A stretch of 56,686 nt of DNA from Planctomycetaceae bacterium (GTDB lineage Bacteria; Planctomycetota; Planctomycetia; Planctomycetales; Planctomycetaceae). The stretch's first letter is position 1. Each line of letters starts with the position of its first letter. A program made the position numbers and the translations under genes. The stretch lies in the NCBI GenBank assembly GCA_028284885.1, contig JANQQW010000058.1, forward strand, positions 1 to 56,686. The letters run 5' to 3'. The notes beneath the pieces are model-generated. The model was given only the letters and a program-made list of their open reading frames with translations. It was not told the origin of the DNA and did not search any database. Of the stretch, positions 43,731-55,203 are shown in pieces.

Positions 43731-43738
43731 GGTAGATT
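43731..43738 (+). promoter_or_regulatory. Candidate -10 box of the RraA-like gene
   Basis: GGTAGATT, 29 nt before the ATG at 43768, in the gap after the lipoprotein gene. No clear -35 box. Confidence 0.35.
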
Positions 43739-43767
43739 TCGCGCTCCATCGCACCGCGGAGCCCGCC

Positions 43768-44496
43768 ATGACCGACGTCTCGCCCGACACCCTCGCCGCC
43801 CTCGCCGAGTTCGACACGCCGACCGTCTGCAACGTCATCGAGCTGTTCGACGTCCGGCCCCGAAACCAAGGTTACATGGACCACACGATCGGGGCGGTCT
43901 ACCCGAAGCTGCCGCCGATGGTCGGGTTCGCGCTGACGAGCACGTTCCGCAGCATGTCCCCGCCCCGCGGCGGCGACGTCTACGCCAGCATCGACCGGCA
44001 GCTCGACGCGATGGCCGAGGTCCCCGGCCCGCCGGTGATCGTCTTCCAGGACGTCGACGAGCCGACCACGTCCGCCACCTTCGGCGAGGTGATGTGCACG
44101 ACCTACCAGGCCTACGGGTCGGTCGGGCTGATCACCTCCGGCACCGGCCGCGACATCGACCAGGTCGAGGCGCTCGACTACCCCGTCTTCACGGGCGGCA
44201 CCACCTGCTCCCACGGCTACTGCCACATCCTCTCGGTCAACGTCCCGGTCACCGTTGGTGGCCTGCCGGTCTACCCCGGCGACCTGTTGCACGGCGACCG
44301 CAACGGCGTGACGACCGTCCCGCCGGAGATCGCCAGCGAGGTCCCCGGCGCCTGCCGGGAACTGATGGCCGCCGAGGACATCGTCCTCAACTACGTGAAG
44401 GGGGGCAGCCCCACACCCGACGGCTTCCGCGAGGCACGGAAGGAGTCACAGGCCGTGATCGCGGCGCTGGCGAAACGCCTGAGCGGGAACGGGTGA
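43768..44496 (+). CDS. RraA/HMG-aldolase family protein
   Basis: 242 residues from ATG 43768 with GGAG seven bases upstream. Family marks: FDTPTVCNVIELFD, the active-site loop TSGTGRDIDQVEAL with the catalytic Arg-Asp pair, and VYPGDLLHGDRNGVTTVP with the metal-site Asp. The fold serves both 4-hydroxy-4-methyl-2-oxoglutarate/oxaloacetate aldolases and the RNase E inhibitor RraA; the intact Arg-Asp site favours the aldolase. Confidence 0.87.
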   Translation: MTDVSPDTLAALAEFDTPTVCNVIELFDVRPRNQGYMDHTIGAVYPKLPPMVGFALTSTFRSMSPPRGGDVYASIDRQLDAMAEVPGPPVIVFQDVDEPTTSATFGEVMCTTYQAYGSVGLITSGTGRDIDQVEALDYPVFTGGTTCSHGYCHILSVNVPVTVGGLPVYPGDLLHGDRNGVTTVPPEIASEVPGACRELMAAEDIVLNYVKGGSPTPDGFREARKESQAVIAALAKRLSGNG

Positions 44497-44508
44497 CCTC
44501 ACGTGCTC

Positions 44509-44528
44509 CCTCTCCCCGAGGGGAGAGG
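44509..44528. repeat. Short CCTCTCCCC palindrome
   Basis: A 9-bp stem (44509-44517 with 44520-44528) with a two-base loop, 12 nt after the RraA-like stop. Same sequence type as 21719-21761 and 35549-35715; may serve as a transcript end. Confidence 0.6.
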
Positions 44529-44559
44529 CGACTGACCTCCGCCGTTCAGGGAAGACGCG

Positions 44560-45903
44560 GTGACAGAGACTACGAATGACGCCGAAGTCGAGCAGACGTC
44601 GGGGTCCCGGTCCCTCGGTTCGCGGATCCGTCGCCTGATCGAGCGGTTCCCGGCCGAGGCGCGGACGGCGCTCTACTGGGAGACGCTCGCGAACCTCGCG
44701 GCCGGGGCCTACCTCGTCTCGTTCTCGCTGGCGATGGTCGTGCTCAAGTCGATCCTCGGGGCCGACGCACTCGAGGTCGCGTTGCTCGCCGTCTTCTTCT
44801 TCGGCAGCAGCCTCTTCAGCCCGCTCGTCACCTACCTCGGCCGGGTCGTGCCGATGAAGGCACTCGTCGTGGTGCCGAACGTGGTCGTGGCCGGGATGCT
44901 GTTCCTCACGCTCGTCCCGGGGACCGGGTCGCTGTTCTTCGCAGTGCTGATCGGCAGCACGTTCGTCGTCCGCGTGTTCCCCCGCGCGGCGGAGATGAAC
45001 ATGTTCCGGCTGATCTACCCGGACACCCACCGCAGCACGGCGGTCGGCATCGTCAAGGCGGTCGGGGCGCTCACCGGTCTGCTCACCACGTTTCTCGGCT
45101 GGGGCATCTTCGCGCTCGGCGAGTCGGCGTATCCCGCCCTGTTCTGCTTCCTCGGCATGATGCTCGCCCTCTCGGCCTGGTGCTACTCGAGAATCCCCGT
45201 GCCGGACGTGAACCCGTACGCCGAGGCGGAGACCGTCTCACCCGTCGCGGCCTTCCTGCGAGGGTGCTGGTACTTCGTCTCGGACCGAAGGTTCCTCGCC
45301 TACCAGCTGGCGTTCGCCGTCGCCGGGATCGCCAACCACATCTCGCTGTGGTACGTGGTCGACGTGCTGGAGGACGGCGTGCACGCCAGCAAGACGGTGC
45401 AGGCGTGGGTCGTCGCGATTCTGCCGGCGCTCTTCGTCATCGCCAGTTCCCCCGTGTGGGGACGGCTGCTCGACGGCTGGAACCCGATGTCCGCCCGCGC
45501 CGTCTTCAACGTCATCCAGGGAACGGCCTACGGCTTCTACGCGCTCGGCGGGGCGACGCTGCAGTCGTGGCCGTTCGTCGTCGGTGCGGTGCTGCACGCC
45601 GTCGGCAACGGCGGTGGAATGATCAACTGGCTCACCGGCAGCATGTACTTCGCCCCGGACGAACGCCGTATTCCGTTCTACAACGGCGTCCACGTCTGCC
45701 TCACCGGCGTCCGCGGAATCGTCGGGCCGATCCTCGGCTACTACCTCGCCACCGACGTGAAGGACCTCGGCGACTTCGAGCTCGTCGGCTGCGGCCTCGG
45801 CTGGGGCGTGTTCGTCGTCTCCGCCGTCCTCTCCTTCGCCGGTTTCGCGTGGATGACGCTCCTCTCCCTGACCGACCCCGGCCCCCGGACGACCGCCGAC
45901 TGA
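44560..45903 (+). CDS. MFS-type transporter
   Basis: 447 residues from GTG 44560 (GGGAAG five bases upstream). A soluble N-terminus of about 35 residues is followed by roughly 11-12 hydrophobic segments, for example AGAYLVSFSLAMVVLKSIL, ALVVVPNVVVAGMLFLTLV and FVVGAVLHAVGNGGGMINWL. The loop after the fourth helix (FRLIYPDTHRSTAVGIVKAVG) resembles the major facilitator superfamily. The substrate is unknown and no neighbour suggests it. Confidence 0.8.
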   Translation: MTETTNDAEVEQTSGSRSLGSRIRRLIERFPAEARTALYWETLANLAAGAYLVSFSLAMVVLKSILGADALEVALLAVFFFGSSLFSPLVTYLGRVVPMKALVVVPNVVVAGMLFLTLVPGTGSLFFAVLIGSTFVVRVFPRAAEMNMFRLIYPDTHRSTAVGIVKAVGALTGLLTTFLGWGIFALGESAYPALFCFLGMMLALSAWCYSRIPVPDVNPYAEAETVSPVAAFLRGCWYFVSDRRFLAYQLAFAVAGIANHISLWYVVDVLEDGVHASKTVQAWVVAILPALFVIASSPVWGRLLDGWNPMSARAVFNVIQGTAYGFYALGGATLQSWPFVVGAVLHAVGNGGGMINWLTGSMYFAPDERRIPFYNGVHVCLTGVRGIVGPILGYYLATDVKDLGDFELVGCGLGWGVFVVSAVLSFAGFAWMTLLSLTDPGPRTTAD

Positions 45904-45934
45904 CCTCCGCTCACGAGTCGAGTCGAAGAACCGA

Positions 45935-45962
45935 TTGCATCCTCGACCCGGGTCGCGATACT
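45935..45962 (+). promoter_or_regulatory. Candidate promoter of the 46005 gene
   Basis: TTGCAT (45935-45940) and GATACT (45957-45962) are 16 nt apart and 42 nt before the ATG. TTGCAn also appears at the better boxes 19068 and 38957 on the other strand. Confidence 0.45.
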
Positions 45963-46004
45963 ACGGGCGGTTGTCGAACGGGTCACGAACCGAGGGGGAG
46001 AACG

Positions 46005-48536
<2,532 letters not shown>

Positions 48537-48609
48537 TCCGCAGGGCCGCTTTCGCCGTTCTCCACCTCACGCCGTCTGCTGCGCTTCCGCTGCTCGGAGA
48601 GACTCACTC

Positions 48610-50533
48610 GTGATCCACCGCCAACGCTGGTCGCGACTGCTCCCCGTGCTCGTCGCGACCGTCGGTCTCCTGCTCCTCCCCACCCTCGTGCTCGCCAGAG
48701 CCGGAGGGGGCGGGAACTACGGAGGTGGCGGCGGCGGAGGCGGGGGGGGATTCGGCGGCGGGGGAGGCGGCGACGGCGAGCTGATCTTCTACCTGATCTG
48801 GCTCTGCATCCGGTATCCGTACATCGGAGTCCCCCTGCTGATCGTCGTCGCCGTGGCGATGACCTTCGGGGCCCGCGAGGCCCAGTCGCGGCACGTGACC
48901 CGCACCATCCGCCGCGGCCGCGCCGTACAGGCCGACCGCTCCCGCGACACGGCCCACCAGGCCCTGCTCGCCCGCGACCCGGCCTTCGACGAGGCCGCGT
49001 TCCTCGAACGGGTCAAGGACGCGTTCGTCCGCATCCAGCACGCGTGGAGCGAGCAGAACCTCGCCCCGGTCCGGCCGTTCGTCAGCGACGGCGTGAACCA
49101 GCGGTTCCAGCTCTACCTCGACATGCAGAAGGCGGACGGGTACCGCAACGAGATGCGAGACGTCCGCGTCACGGACGCCCGCGTCGCCGCGATCCAGACC
49201 GGCAGCCGCTTCGACACGGTCCACGTCGAGATCACCGCGTCCGCCGTCGACGAGGACGTCGACCTCGAGTCGGGCCGTCGCATCCGCGGCTCCGGCTCGC
49301 CGGAGTCGTTCGTCGAGTACTGGTCGTTCCACCGCAAGCCGGGCGCCCGCACACTGACCCGCCCGGGGGGGAATCGAGGGAAGCTGCCCCAGTTGCGGGG
49401 CCCCGCTCGACGTCGTCGACCGGGCCACCTGCAAGGCGTGCGGCTCGACCGTCAACTCGGGCGACCACGACTGGGTGCTCGCCGAGATCACGCAGGCCGG
49501 CGAGTGGCGAGTGCCGGCCGAGCCGAAACACCTGCCCGCCCTCGCGACGCTCGAGGCGGCCGACCCCGGCTTCAGTCTGCAGCACGTCGAAGACCGTGTC
49601 TCCGTCGCGTTCTGGCGTCTCCGAGCGGCCGAGTTCTTCGCCGACCCCGGTTACGTCGAACCGGTTCTGTCCGACACCATGCATCAGGACGAACGAACCC
49701 GGCTGCTGTCGAGCGCCCGGGACGAGCACTGCTTCGAGCTCCCCGCCGTCGGGGCGGTCGAGATCGTCGACGCGTCGCTCGACCCCGGCGGCCACGACCG
49801 CATCGACGTGATGGTCCGCTGGTCCGGTCGCTTCGTCCGTCGATCGGGCCCCCGTCGCACGAAGACCGTTCGGCCGCAGGCGGTCTACTCGCACGTCTTC
49901 ACGCTCGTCCGCAGGCACGGCACGAAGACCGACGCCGAGCAGGCGTTCGCCTCGTCCGCGTGCACGTCCTGCGGCGCGCCGATCGCCGTCAGCAACCAGG
50001 CGGAGTGTGCGTACTGCGGAGCGAACCTCGTCGACGGCAGCCTCGACTGGGTGCTCGAGTCGGTCGGCCCCTACACGGCCGACATGGCGATTCGCCGCCG
50101 CCAGGAGGTCACCGACCCGCTCGACGGCGACGTCGACCGCGAACTCACCTTCGCCGTGCTCGCGAAGATCATGTCGCTCGACGGCAAGCTGCACGACAAG
50201 GAGCAGAAGTCGCTCATCGAGTCCGGCCGTCGCCGCGGGATGACGAACGATCAGATGCAGGCGGCCCTCAACTCGGCGACCAGGGACGACGTGCCGCTCC
50301 CCGTCCCCCGCGACCAGCGAGAGGCTCGCGAGTACCTCGAACTCGCCGTCCGAGCCAGCCTCGTCGACGGCCGCATCTCCAGCGAGGAGCAACGCTTCCT
50401 GGCCGACTTCGGCGACCACGCCGGGCTGTCGGCCGCCGACGTCCGCATCCTCGTGAACCGCGAACGGGGCAAGTCCTACCGCGAGGCGAAGCGAGTCCTC
50501 CGCTCGGAACGTTCCACCAGCCAGAGCTCGTGA
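48610..50533 (+). CDS. Tim44-like/zinc-ribbon/TerB protein, frame broken at a G7 run
   Basis: Starts at GTG 48610: signal-like helix, Gly-rich stretch, membrane helix, then a Tim44-like domain (FLERVKDAFVRIQHAWSEQN onward). The frame is lost at G7 (49365-49371); reading six Gs joins it to GGIEGSCPSCGAPLDVVD, a zinc ribbon CPSC...CKAC that precedes the long downstream frame. That frame continues with a second Tim44-like part, another ribbon (CTSC...CAYC) and a TerB-like helical domain (about residues 510-630). The corrected protein is 640 residues. Sequencing error, pseudogene and slippage are all possible; both halves look conserved. Confidence 0.8.
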
Positions 50534-50552
50534 CGGCTTCCATCGACGAACG

Positions 50553-50582
50553 TTGATCCCTCTCGTGGGTCGCCGTTATCAT
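50553..50582 (+). promoter_or_regulatory. Candidate promoter of the DUF1549 gene
   Basis: TTGATC (50553-50558) and TATCAT (50577-50582), spacer 18 nt, end 29 nt before ATG 50612. It would drive the DUF1549-DUF1501 gene pair. Confidence 0.5.
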
Positions 50583-50611
50583 ACCCGTTGATCGCTCGAC
50601 GGAGAGACGCG

Positions 50612-52267
50612 ATGTCGTCGGCTCGGACACTCGGTTTGACACTCGGCTGCGCGACGGTTCTGCTCGCCGGTTCTCTCGCGACGGCCGAGGAACCGTTGCA
50701 CGTGCGGATCGACGCCCTCGTCGCCGCCCGCGCCGAGGTTCCGCTCGCCCCGCCGGCCGACGACGCCGAGTTCTGCCGCCGCGTCCACCTCGACCTCGTC
50801 GGCCGCGTGCCGACCGTCGTCGAGACCCGGACGTTCCTCGCCGACACGTCGGCGGACAAACGGACGAAGCTGGTCGACCGGCTGCTCGCCTCGGCGGAAC
50901 ACCCGCGGCACCTCGCCGAGTCGCTGCACGTCGAGTTGATGGAACGCCGCGGCGACGACGAGCACTGGCAACGGTTCCTGCGTTCGTCGTTCGAGAGGAA
51001 CCGGCCGTGGGACGACTTCGTCAGGGCGATCCTCAAGCCGACCCCGCCGCAGACGAAGTCCGACGACTCCGACGAGTCGCCCGCGGAGAGTCCCGACGTC
51101 GGGGCGGCGTTCTTCCTGACGAGCCGGCTCGTCAGCGAGGGGGCGATGGCCCCGGTCGACGTGCCGGGCCTCACGCGGGACGTCGGCCGCCTGCTCGCCG
51201 GCGTCGACCTGCAGTGCGCCCAGTGTCACGACCACCTCACCGTCGACGACTACTCGCAACGCGACTTCCAGGGCCTGCACGTCGTCTTCGAGAACGTGAA
51301 GACCGTCCGCGGCGACACGCCCGGCGTGAGCGAGGGGCTGATGCAGCAGTCGAAGCCGTTCCAGTCCGTCTTCACCGGCGAGCCGATGCAGACCGGCCCC
51401 TTCGTCCCCGGCGGCCGCGAGATCACGATCCCGACGTTCGAGAAGGGGGAGGAGTACGTCGTCGCCCCGGACCGCAAGACCCGCTCGCCCGGCGTCCCCA
51501 GGTTCAGCCCGCTCACCGAGCTCGCCCTCGGCCTGACCGCCCCGGACAACGACCTCTTCGCGAAGAACGCCGTCAACCGGATCTGGTTCGACATGCTGGG
51601 CCGCGGGCTCGTCGAGCCACTCGACCTGCACCACGCCGACAACCCGCCGTCGCACCCGGAGTTGCTCGACCTGCTGGCGAGGGAGTTCGTCGCCCACGAC
51701 TTCGACGCCCGCTGGCTCCGCCGAGAGCTGATGCTCACGGCCACGTACCAACGAACGAGCCGCCGGCCCGCCGACGCCAAGCCGCCCCCGGAGACGAGCT
51801 ACGCCGTCGCACTGGAGAAGCGACTGTCCGCCGAGCAACTGCTCCGCAGCGCCCTGATCGTGACCGGCCCAGCCGAGGCGACGGTCGAACAGATCGACGC
51901 CCGATTGCAGGACGAGTCGACGGCAGCACTGAAGAAGGCCTTCCTGAAGGCGTTCGCCAACCCACCGAAGGAACCGGAGATCGACTTCGAGCCGACGGTC
52001 GCCGCGGCGCTGACGTTCCTCAACGACAAGACGTTCCTCCGCCTGCTCGAACCGACCGACGGCCATCTCGTCGACCGCCTGGTGAAGTCCGACGACGCAA
52101 TACTCGCTGACGAGTTGTACCTCGCCGTCCTCTCCCGTCTGCCGGACGACGAAGAACGAGCGATCGTGACGACCCATCTCGCCAAGCACTCCGACGACCG
52201 CCCGAACGCCTGCAGCCAACTCGCGTGGGCGCTGATGTCGTCAACGGAGTTCCTCGTCAACCACTGA
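50612..52267 (+). CDS. DUF1549/DUF1553-type secreted protein
   Basis: 551 residues from ATG 50612 (GGAGAG five bases upstream). Signal peptide ending LATA-EE, then the DUF1549 opening IDALVAAR...DDAEFCRRVHLDLVGRVP and the cysteine motif CAQCHDHL, followed by DYSQRDFQGL. The later FAKNAVNRIWFDMLGRGLVEP and HPELLDLLAREFVAHDFD blocks are DUF1553-like. Such proteins nearly always precede a DUF1501 gene, as here, and are thought to act on sulfated or other polysaccharides; the role is not established. The CAQCH could bind one heme but is a known family mark. Confidence 0.93.
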   Translation: MSSARTLGLTLGCATVLLAGSLATAEEPLHVRIDALVAARAEVPLAPPADDAEFCRRVHLDLVGRVPTVVETRTFLADTSADKRTKLVDRLLASAEHPRHLAESLHVELMERRGDDEHWQRFLRSSFERNRPWDDFVRAILKPTPPQTKSDDSDESPAESPDVGAAFFLTSRLVSEGAMAPVDVPGLTRDVGRLLAGVDLQCAQCHDHLTVDDYSQRDFQGLHVVFENVKTVRGDTPGVSEGLMQQSKPFQSVFTGEPMQTGPFVPGGREITIPTFEKGEEYVVAPDRKTRSPGVPRFSPLTELALGLTAPDNDLFAKNAVNRIWFDMLGRGLVEPLDLHHADNPPSHPELLDLLAREFVAHDFDARWLRRELMLTATYQRTSRRPADAKPPPETSYAVALEKRLSAEQLLRSALIVTGPAEATVEQIDARLQDESTAALKKAFLKAFANPPKEPEIDFEPTVAAALTFLNDKTFLRLLEPTDGHLVDRLVKSDDAILADELYLAVLSRLPDDEERAIVTTHLAKHSDDRPNACSQLAWALMSSTEFLVNH

Positions 52268-52326
52268 CTCCTGCCCCCTGACTCCTGCCCCGCCCGTGCA
52301 CTCACGCCTCTGCACTCCCGCCGACC
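52264..52326. repeat. Heptad array F across a stop and a start
   Basis: Nine 7-nt units (CTGACTC, CTGCCCC, CTGACTC, CTGCCCC, GCCCGTG, CACTCAC, GCCTCTG, CACTCCC, GCCGACC) begin in the last sense codon of the DUF1549 gene, cover its stop, supply the GTG start of the DUF1501 gene and encode its first ten residues. Confidence 0.8.
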
Positions 52327-53579
52327 ACGCCCTTTCTCGTCGCCGCGTCCTCGGTGCGTTCGCCGGCGGCGCCGCCGGACTGGGGCTCGGGCCGCTGGTG
52401 CGGCCGGCGGTCGCCGAGGATCTGAAGGCGAACGACAAGCAGGTGCTGCTCGTCTGGCTCGACGGCGGGATGAGCCAGTTGGAGAGCTGGGACCCAAAGC
52501 CGAACACCCGGTTCGGCGGCCCTTACCGGGCGATCGACACGTCGGTCCCCGGCCTCCGCGTCAGCGAGTTGATGCCGAAAGTCGCGACGCGGATGCAGCA
52601 CCTCTCGGTCGTCCGCTCGATGAAGACCGAGGACCCGAACCACTCTTCGGGCGTCCCCAAGATTCTCCGCGGCCACCCGAAGAACCGCGGCGTGACCTAC
52701 CCGTACTTCGGCTCGGCCGTCGCCAGGCTGATGGGCCCCGGCCCCAGCGGCCTGCCGCCGTACGTGTGGGTCAAGCCGGGCAGCGGCGGGTTCGTCTCCA
52801 AGCACGCCGGCTTCCTCGGCGCGAAGTACGGAGCCCTCGCCCTCGGGGACGGCAAGCCGCCGAACAACCTGCTCAGGCCGGACACGATCGACTCCGACGC
52901 CGACCGGGAGCGGAACGAGCTGCGGGAACTCTTCGAGCGACGCTACCGCCGCACGCACCGTCCCGGCTGGAGCGAGGCGAACACCCACGTCTACGACGTC
53001 GCCCGCACACTGATGAAGAACGTCGAGCTGTTCGACGAGTCGAAGCTCGACCCGCAGGACGTCGAGCGGTACGGCCGGCACCACCTCGGTCGGCACCTGC
53101 TGCTCGCCCGCCGTGTGCTCGAGGCGGGCGTCCGCTTCGTGCAGGTCACCTCCTACGGGTGGGACACGCACGGCGACAACTTCAACGCCCACGCCCGCCG
53201 TGTCCCCGGTCTGGACCAGCCGCTGGCCGCCGTGCTGGACGACCTGCACGACCGCGGCATGCTGGAGAACGTGCTCGTGGTGGTGATGGCCGAGTTCGGC
53301 CGGACGCCGCGGGTGAACGGGTCCGTCGGGCGGGACCACTGGCCGAACGCCTGGTCGCTCGCCACCGGCGGCTGCGGCATCGTGCCGGGACAGGTCGTCG
53401 GGGCAACGAACGACGACGGCACCGACGTCGCCGGCACGCCCTACGACATTGGCTCCCTGTTCCACACGTGGTTCCACGCCCTCGGCATCGACAGCCGGAC
53501 GGCCGAGTACCACAACGGCACGCAACCGCTCCCCGTCGCCCACGACGACATGCAACCGATCCGCGAACTGCTCGCCTGA
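52296..53579 (+). CDS. DUF1501 sulfatase-like exported protein
   Basis: 427 residues from GTG 52296, the only start in this frame before the signal. Twin-arginine-like signal SRRRVLGAFAGGAAGLGLG, then VLLVWLDGGMSQLESWDPKP, the DUF1501 opening of the alkaline-phosphatase/sulfatase fold. Other blocks: HSSGVPKILRGHPKNRGVTYPYFGS, SYGWDTHGDNF and MAEFGRTPRVNGSVGRDHWP, with Asp/His residues that may bind metal. It pairs with the DUF1549 gene. The first ten residues come from heptad array F and are unlikely to be ancestral. Confidence 0.93.
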   Translation: MHSRLCTPADHALSRRRVLGAFAGGAAGLGLGPLVRPAVAEDLKANDKQVLLVWLDGGMSQLESWDPKPNTRFGGPYRAIDTSVPGLRVSELMPKVATRMQHLSVVRSMKTEDPNHSSGVPKILRGHPKNRGVTYPYFGSAVARLMGPGPSGLPPYVWVKPGSGGFVSKHAGFLGAKYGALALGDGKPPNNLLRPDTIDSDADRERNELRELFERRYRRTHRPGWSEANTHVYDVARTLMKNVELFDESKLDPQDVERYGRHHLGRHLLLARRVLEAGVRFVQVTSYGWDTHGDNFNAHARRVPGLDQPLAAVLDDLHDRGMLENVLVVVMAEFGRTPRVNGSVGRDHWPNAWSLATGGCGIVPGQVVGATNDDGTDVAGTPYDIGSLFHTWFHALGIDSRTAEYHNGTQPLPVAHDDMQPIRELLA

Positions 53580-53618
53580 AGGTTCCGAGTCCGCTTCCGA
53601 GAACTGGAGAAGAGTGAC

Positions 53619-53768
53619 CTGTAGGGGCCGGACTCCGTGCCGGCCCTCGACGTCCGAGCGGCAGGCCGACGACGACCTGGCGGCCGAGTGCAGCGTGATG
53701 CGGGAGCGCTGACCGGTCGCTGATCCACTTGCTCCACGCAGGGCCGGCACGGAGTCCGGCCCCTACAG
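53619..53768. repeat. Paired inverted repeat 3, perfect 29-nt arms
   Basis: Arms 53619-53647 and 53740-53768 are exact reverse complements (29 of 29). Each contains GTAGGGGCCGG and an inner palindrome (CCGGACTCCGTGCCGG). It lies between the DUF1501 stop and the WD40 start. The 92 bases between the arms hold no gene. Confidence 0.92.
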
Positions 53769-53791
53769 CACCAACGAAGAAGACACACGAC

Positions 53792-54907
53792 ATGCCCACC
53801 GTCGACGAAGCGAAGCCGACGATGCCCGTCGAACCAACGCAGGTCGCCGAGGTCCCGACCGACCGGCAGATCATGACGGCCCGCTTCGAGCCGGGTGGCC
53901 GTCTGTTGGTGACGGCCGGATACGACGGCCTCGTCCGCCGCTGGGACTTCACCGGTGAGGAACCGAGGGAACTCGAACCGCTCGCGGGACACCACGGCTG
54001 GATCGAGCGGATCACCTTCCTCGGGGACGACCGGCTCGTCTCCGCGGACTCCTGGGGACGACTGCGGTGCTGGTCGTTCGACCCGGCCGACCCGGCCGGC
54101 GAGTGGACGGTTGCCTGGGACCACGAACAGGCCCACGACGGCTGGATCCGCGGCCTCGACGTCACGCCCGACGGCACCCGTGTCGTCACCGGCGGCAACG
54201 ACCGCGCGGCTCGCGTCCGGAACGCCGCGGACGGCAAGCTCGTCCGCGAGCTGCCCAACCACCACGAGGAGGTGCACGCCGTCGCCCTCCACCCGGACGG
54301 CGAGAACGTCGTCACGGCCGACCTGCGGGGCGTCGTCGTCCACTGGAGCGTGGCGACCGGCGAGCGGGTGCGGGCGAAGATCGAGACGGGTCTCTACTTC
54401 GAGGACAAGTCCTGGGCGTCGCCCGGCATCCGGTTCGCACGGTTCGAGGACGACGGCCGGACGCTGGTCGTCGCGGGCAGCGAACGAACGGCGACCAACC
54501 GCACCGTCGGCCACCCGGCCGTCCAGTTCTACGACTGGGCGACCGCCGAGCGGACGCGGTCGCTCCGCTGCAGCGAGGACGTCTCGCAGGGGTACGTCTT
54601 CGACCTCGCGTTCCGCGACGCACGGCAGCTCGTCGTCGTCACCAGCGGCCAGCCGGGCAAGGGGCAGCTGCTCGTGTTCGACCTCGACTCGCTCGACGCG
54701 GAAGAGGAAGAGTCGGCGAAGCCGGTCTTCCAGCACACCAAGATGGCCAACTGCCACGCCCTCGCCCCGCACCCGGACGGCCGGCGGTTCGTCGTCGCCG
54801 CGACCAACAAACGGAGCCAGGGGAACGGGGCCGTCACTGACAAGGAGGGCCGCTACCTCGGCAACTCGTCACCGCTCCACGTCTGGGAGTGGCCGCAGAC
54901 GCCGTGA
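53792..54907 (+). CDS. WD40-repeat protein
   Basis: 371 residues from ATG 53792. Repeats with the WD40 pattern: ARFEPGGRLLVTAGYDGLVRRWDF, ITFLGDDRLVSADSWGRLRCWSF, LDVTPDGTRVVTGGNDRAARV and VALHPDGENVVTADLRGVVVHW, each about 40 residues apart, making a beta-propeller for protein binding. There is no signal peptide, so it is probably cytoplasmic. A DUF1549-DUF1501-WD40 order is frequent in planctomycetes. Confidence 0.9.
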   Translation: MPTVDEAKPTMPVEPTQVAEVPTDRQIMTARFEPGGRLLVTAGYDGLVRRWDFTGEEPRELEPLAGHHGWIERITFLGDDRLVSADSWGRLRCWSFDPADPAGEWTVAWDHEQAHDGWIRGLDVTPDGTRVVTGGNDRAARVRNAADGKLVRELPNHHEEVHAVALHPDGENVVTADLRGVVVHWSVATGERVRAKIETGLYFEDKSWASPGIRFARFEDDGRTLVVAGSERTATNRTVGHPAVQFYDWATAERTRSLRCSEDVSQGYVFDLAFRDARQLVVVTSGQPGKGQLLVFDLDSLDAEEEESAKPVFQHTKMANCHALAPHPDGRRFVVAATNKRSQGNGAVTDKEGRYLGNSSPLHVWEWPQTP

Positions 54908-55203
54908 CTTGCTGCGTGCGAACCGCTTCTGGAGCCCGACAGCGAGTGAGCGTTTCCGAACACGGCCGGTCCCGACGAACTCGAATCCGACTTCACGTAA
55001 CGCAACTGCGTACGTCCGCGCGACTCCGACCTGTTGCGAAGTAGTCGTGACTTGGAATCGGAGAATGACGCGGGACAGTCCTGTGATGCGCGCCGGCGAT
55101 GGATGGCCGGGGTGAGAGTGTGCGCAAACGGCAACCCACGTTCCTCGCACCAGTCGGCCATCACTTCGTGCGGCACTTCGCCGGCGAGATAGGCTTCGAG
55201 CAT
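54853..55203 (-). CDS. Microprotein with LAGEVPHxVMADWCEE motif, copy 2
   Basis: ATG at 55203-55201 overlaps the stop of the PQQ lipoprotein gene by one base (TGATG), a classic coupling arrangement. The N-terminus has LEAYLAGEVPH then EVMADWCEERG, as in copy 1 at 22649. The remainder of the 116-residue frame is Ser/Arg-rich and unlike copy 1, and it overlaps the end of the WD40 gene, so translation may matter only for the first part. The gap 54908-55202 contains nothing else I can support. Confidence 0.55.
   Translation of the reverse strand: MLEAYLAGEVPHEVMADWCEERGLPFAHTLTPAIHRRRASQDCPASFSDSKSRLLRNRSESRGRTQLRYVKSDSSSSGPAVFGNAHSLSGSRSGSHAASHGVCGHSQTWSGDELPR

Noticed and set aside
51220..51240. 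CAQCH in the DUF1549 protein as evidence for a cytochrome.
   Set aside because: A single CxxCH without a distal ligand pattern; the motif is a normal mark of this family.
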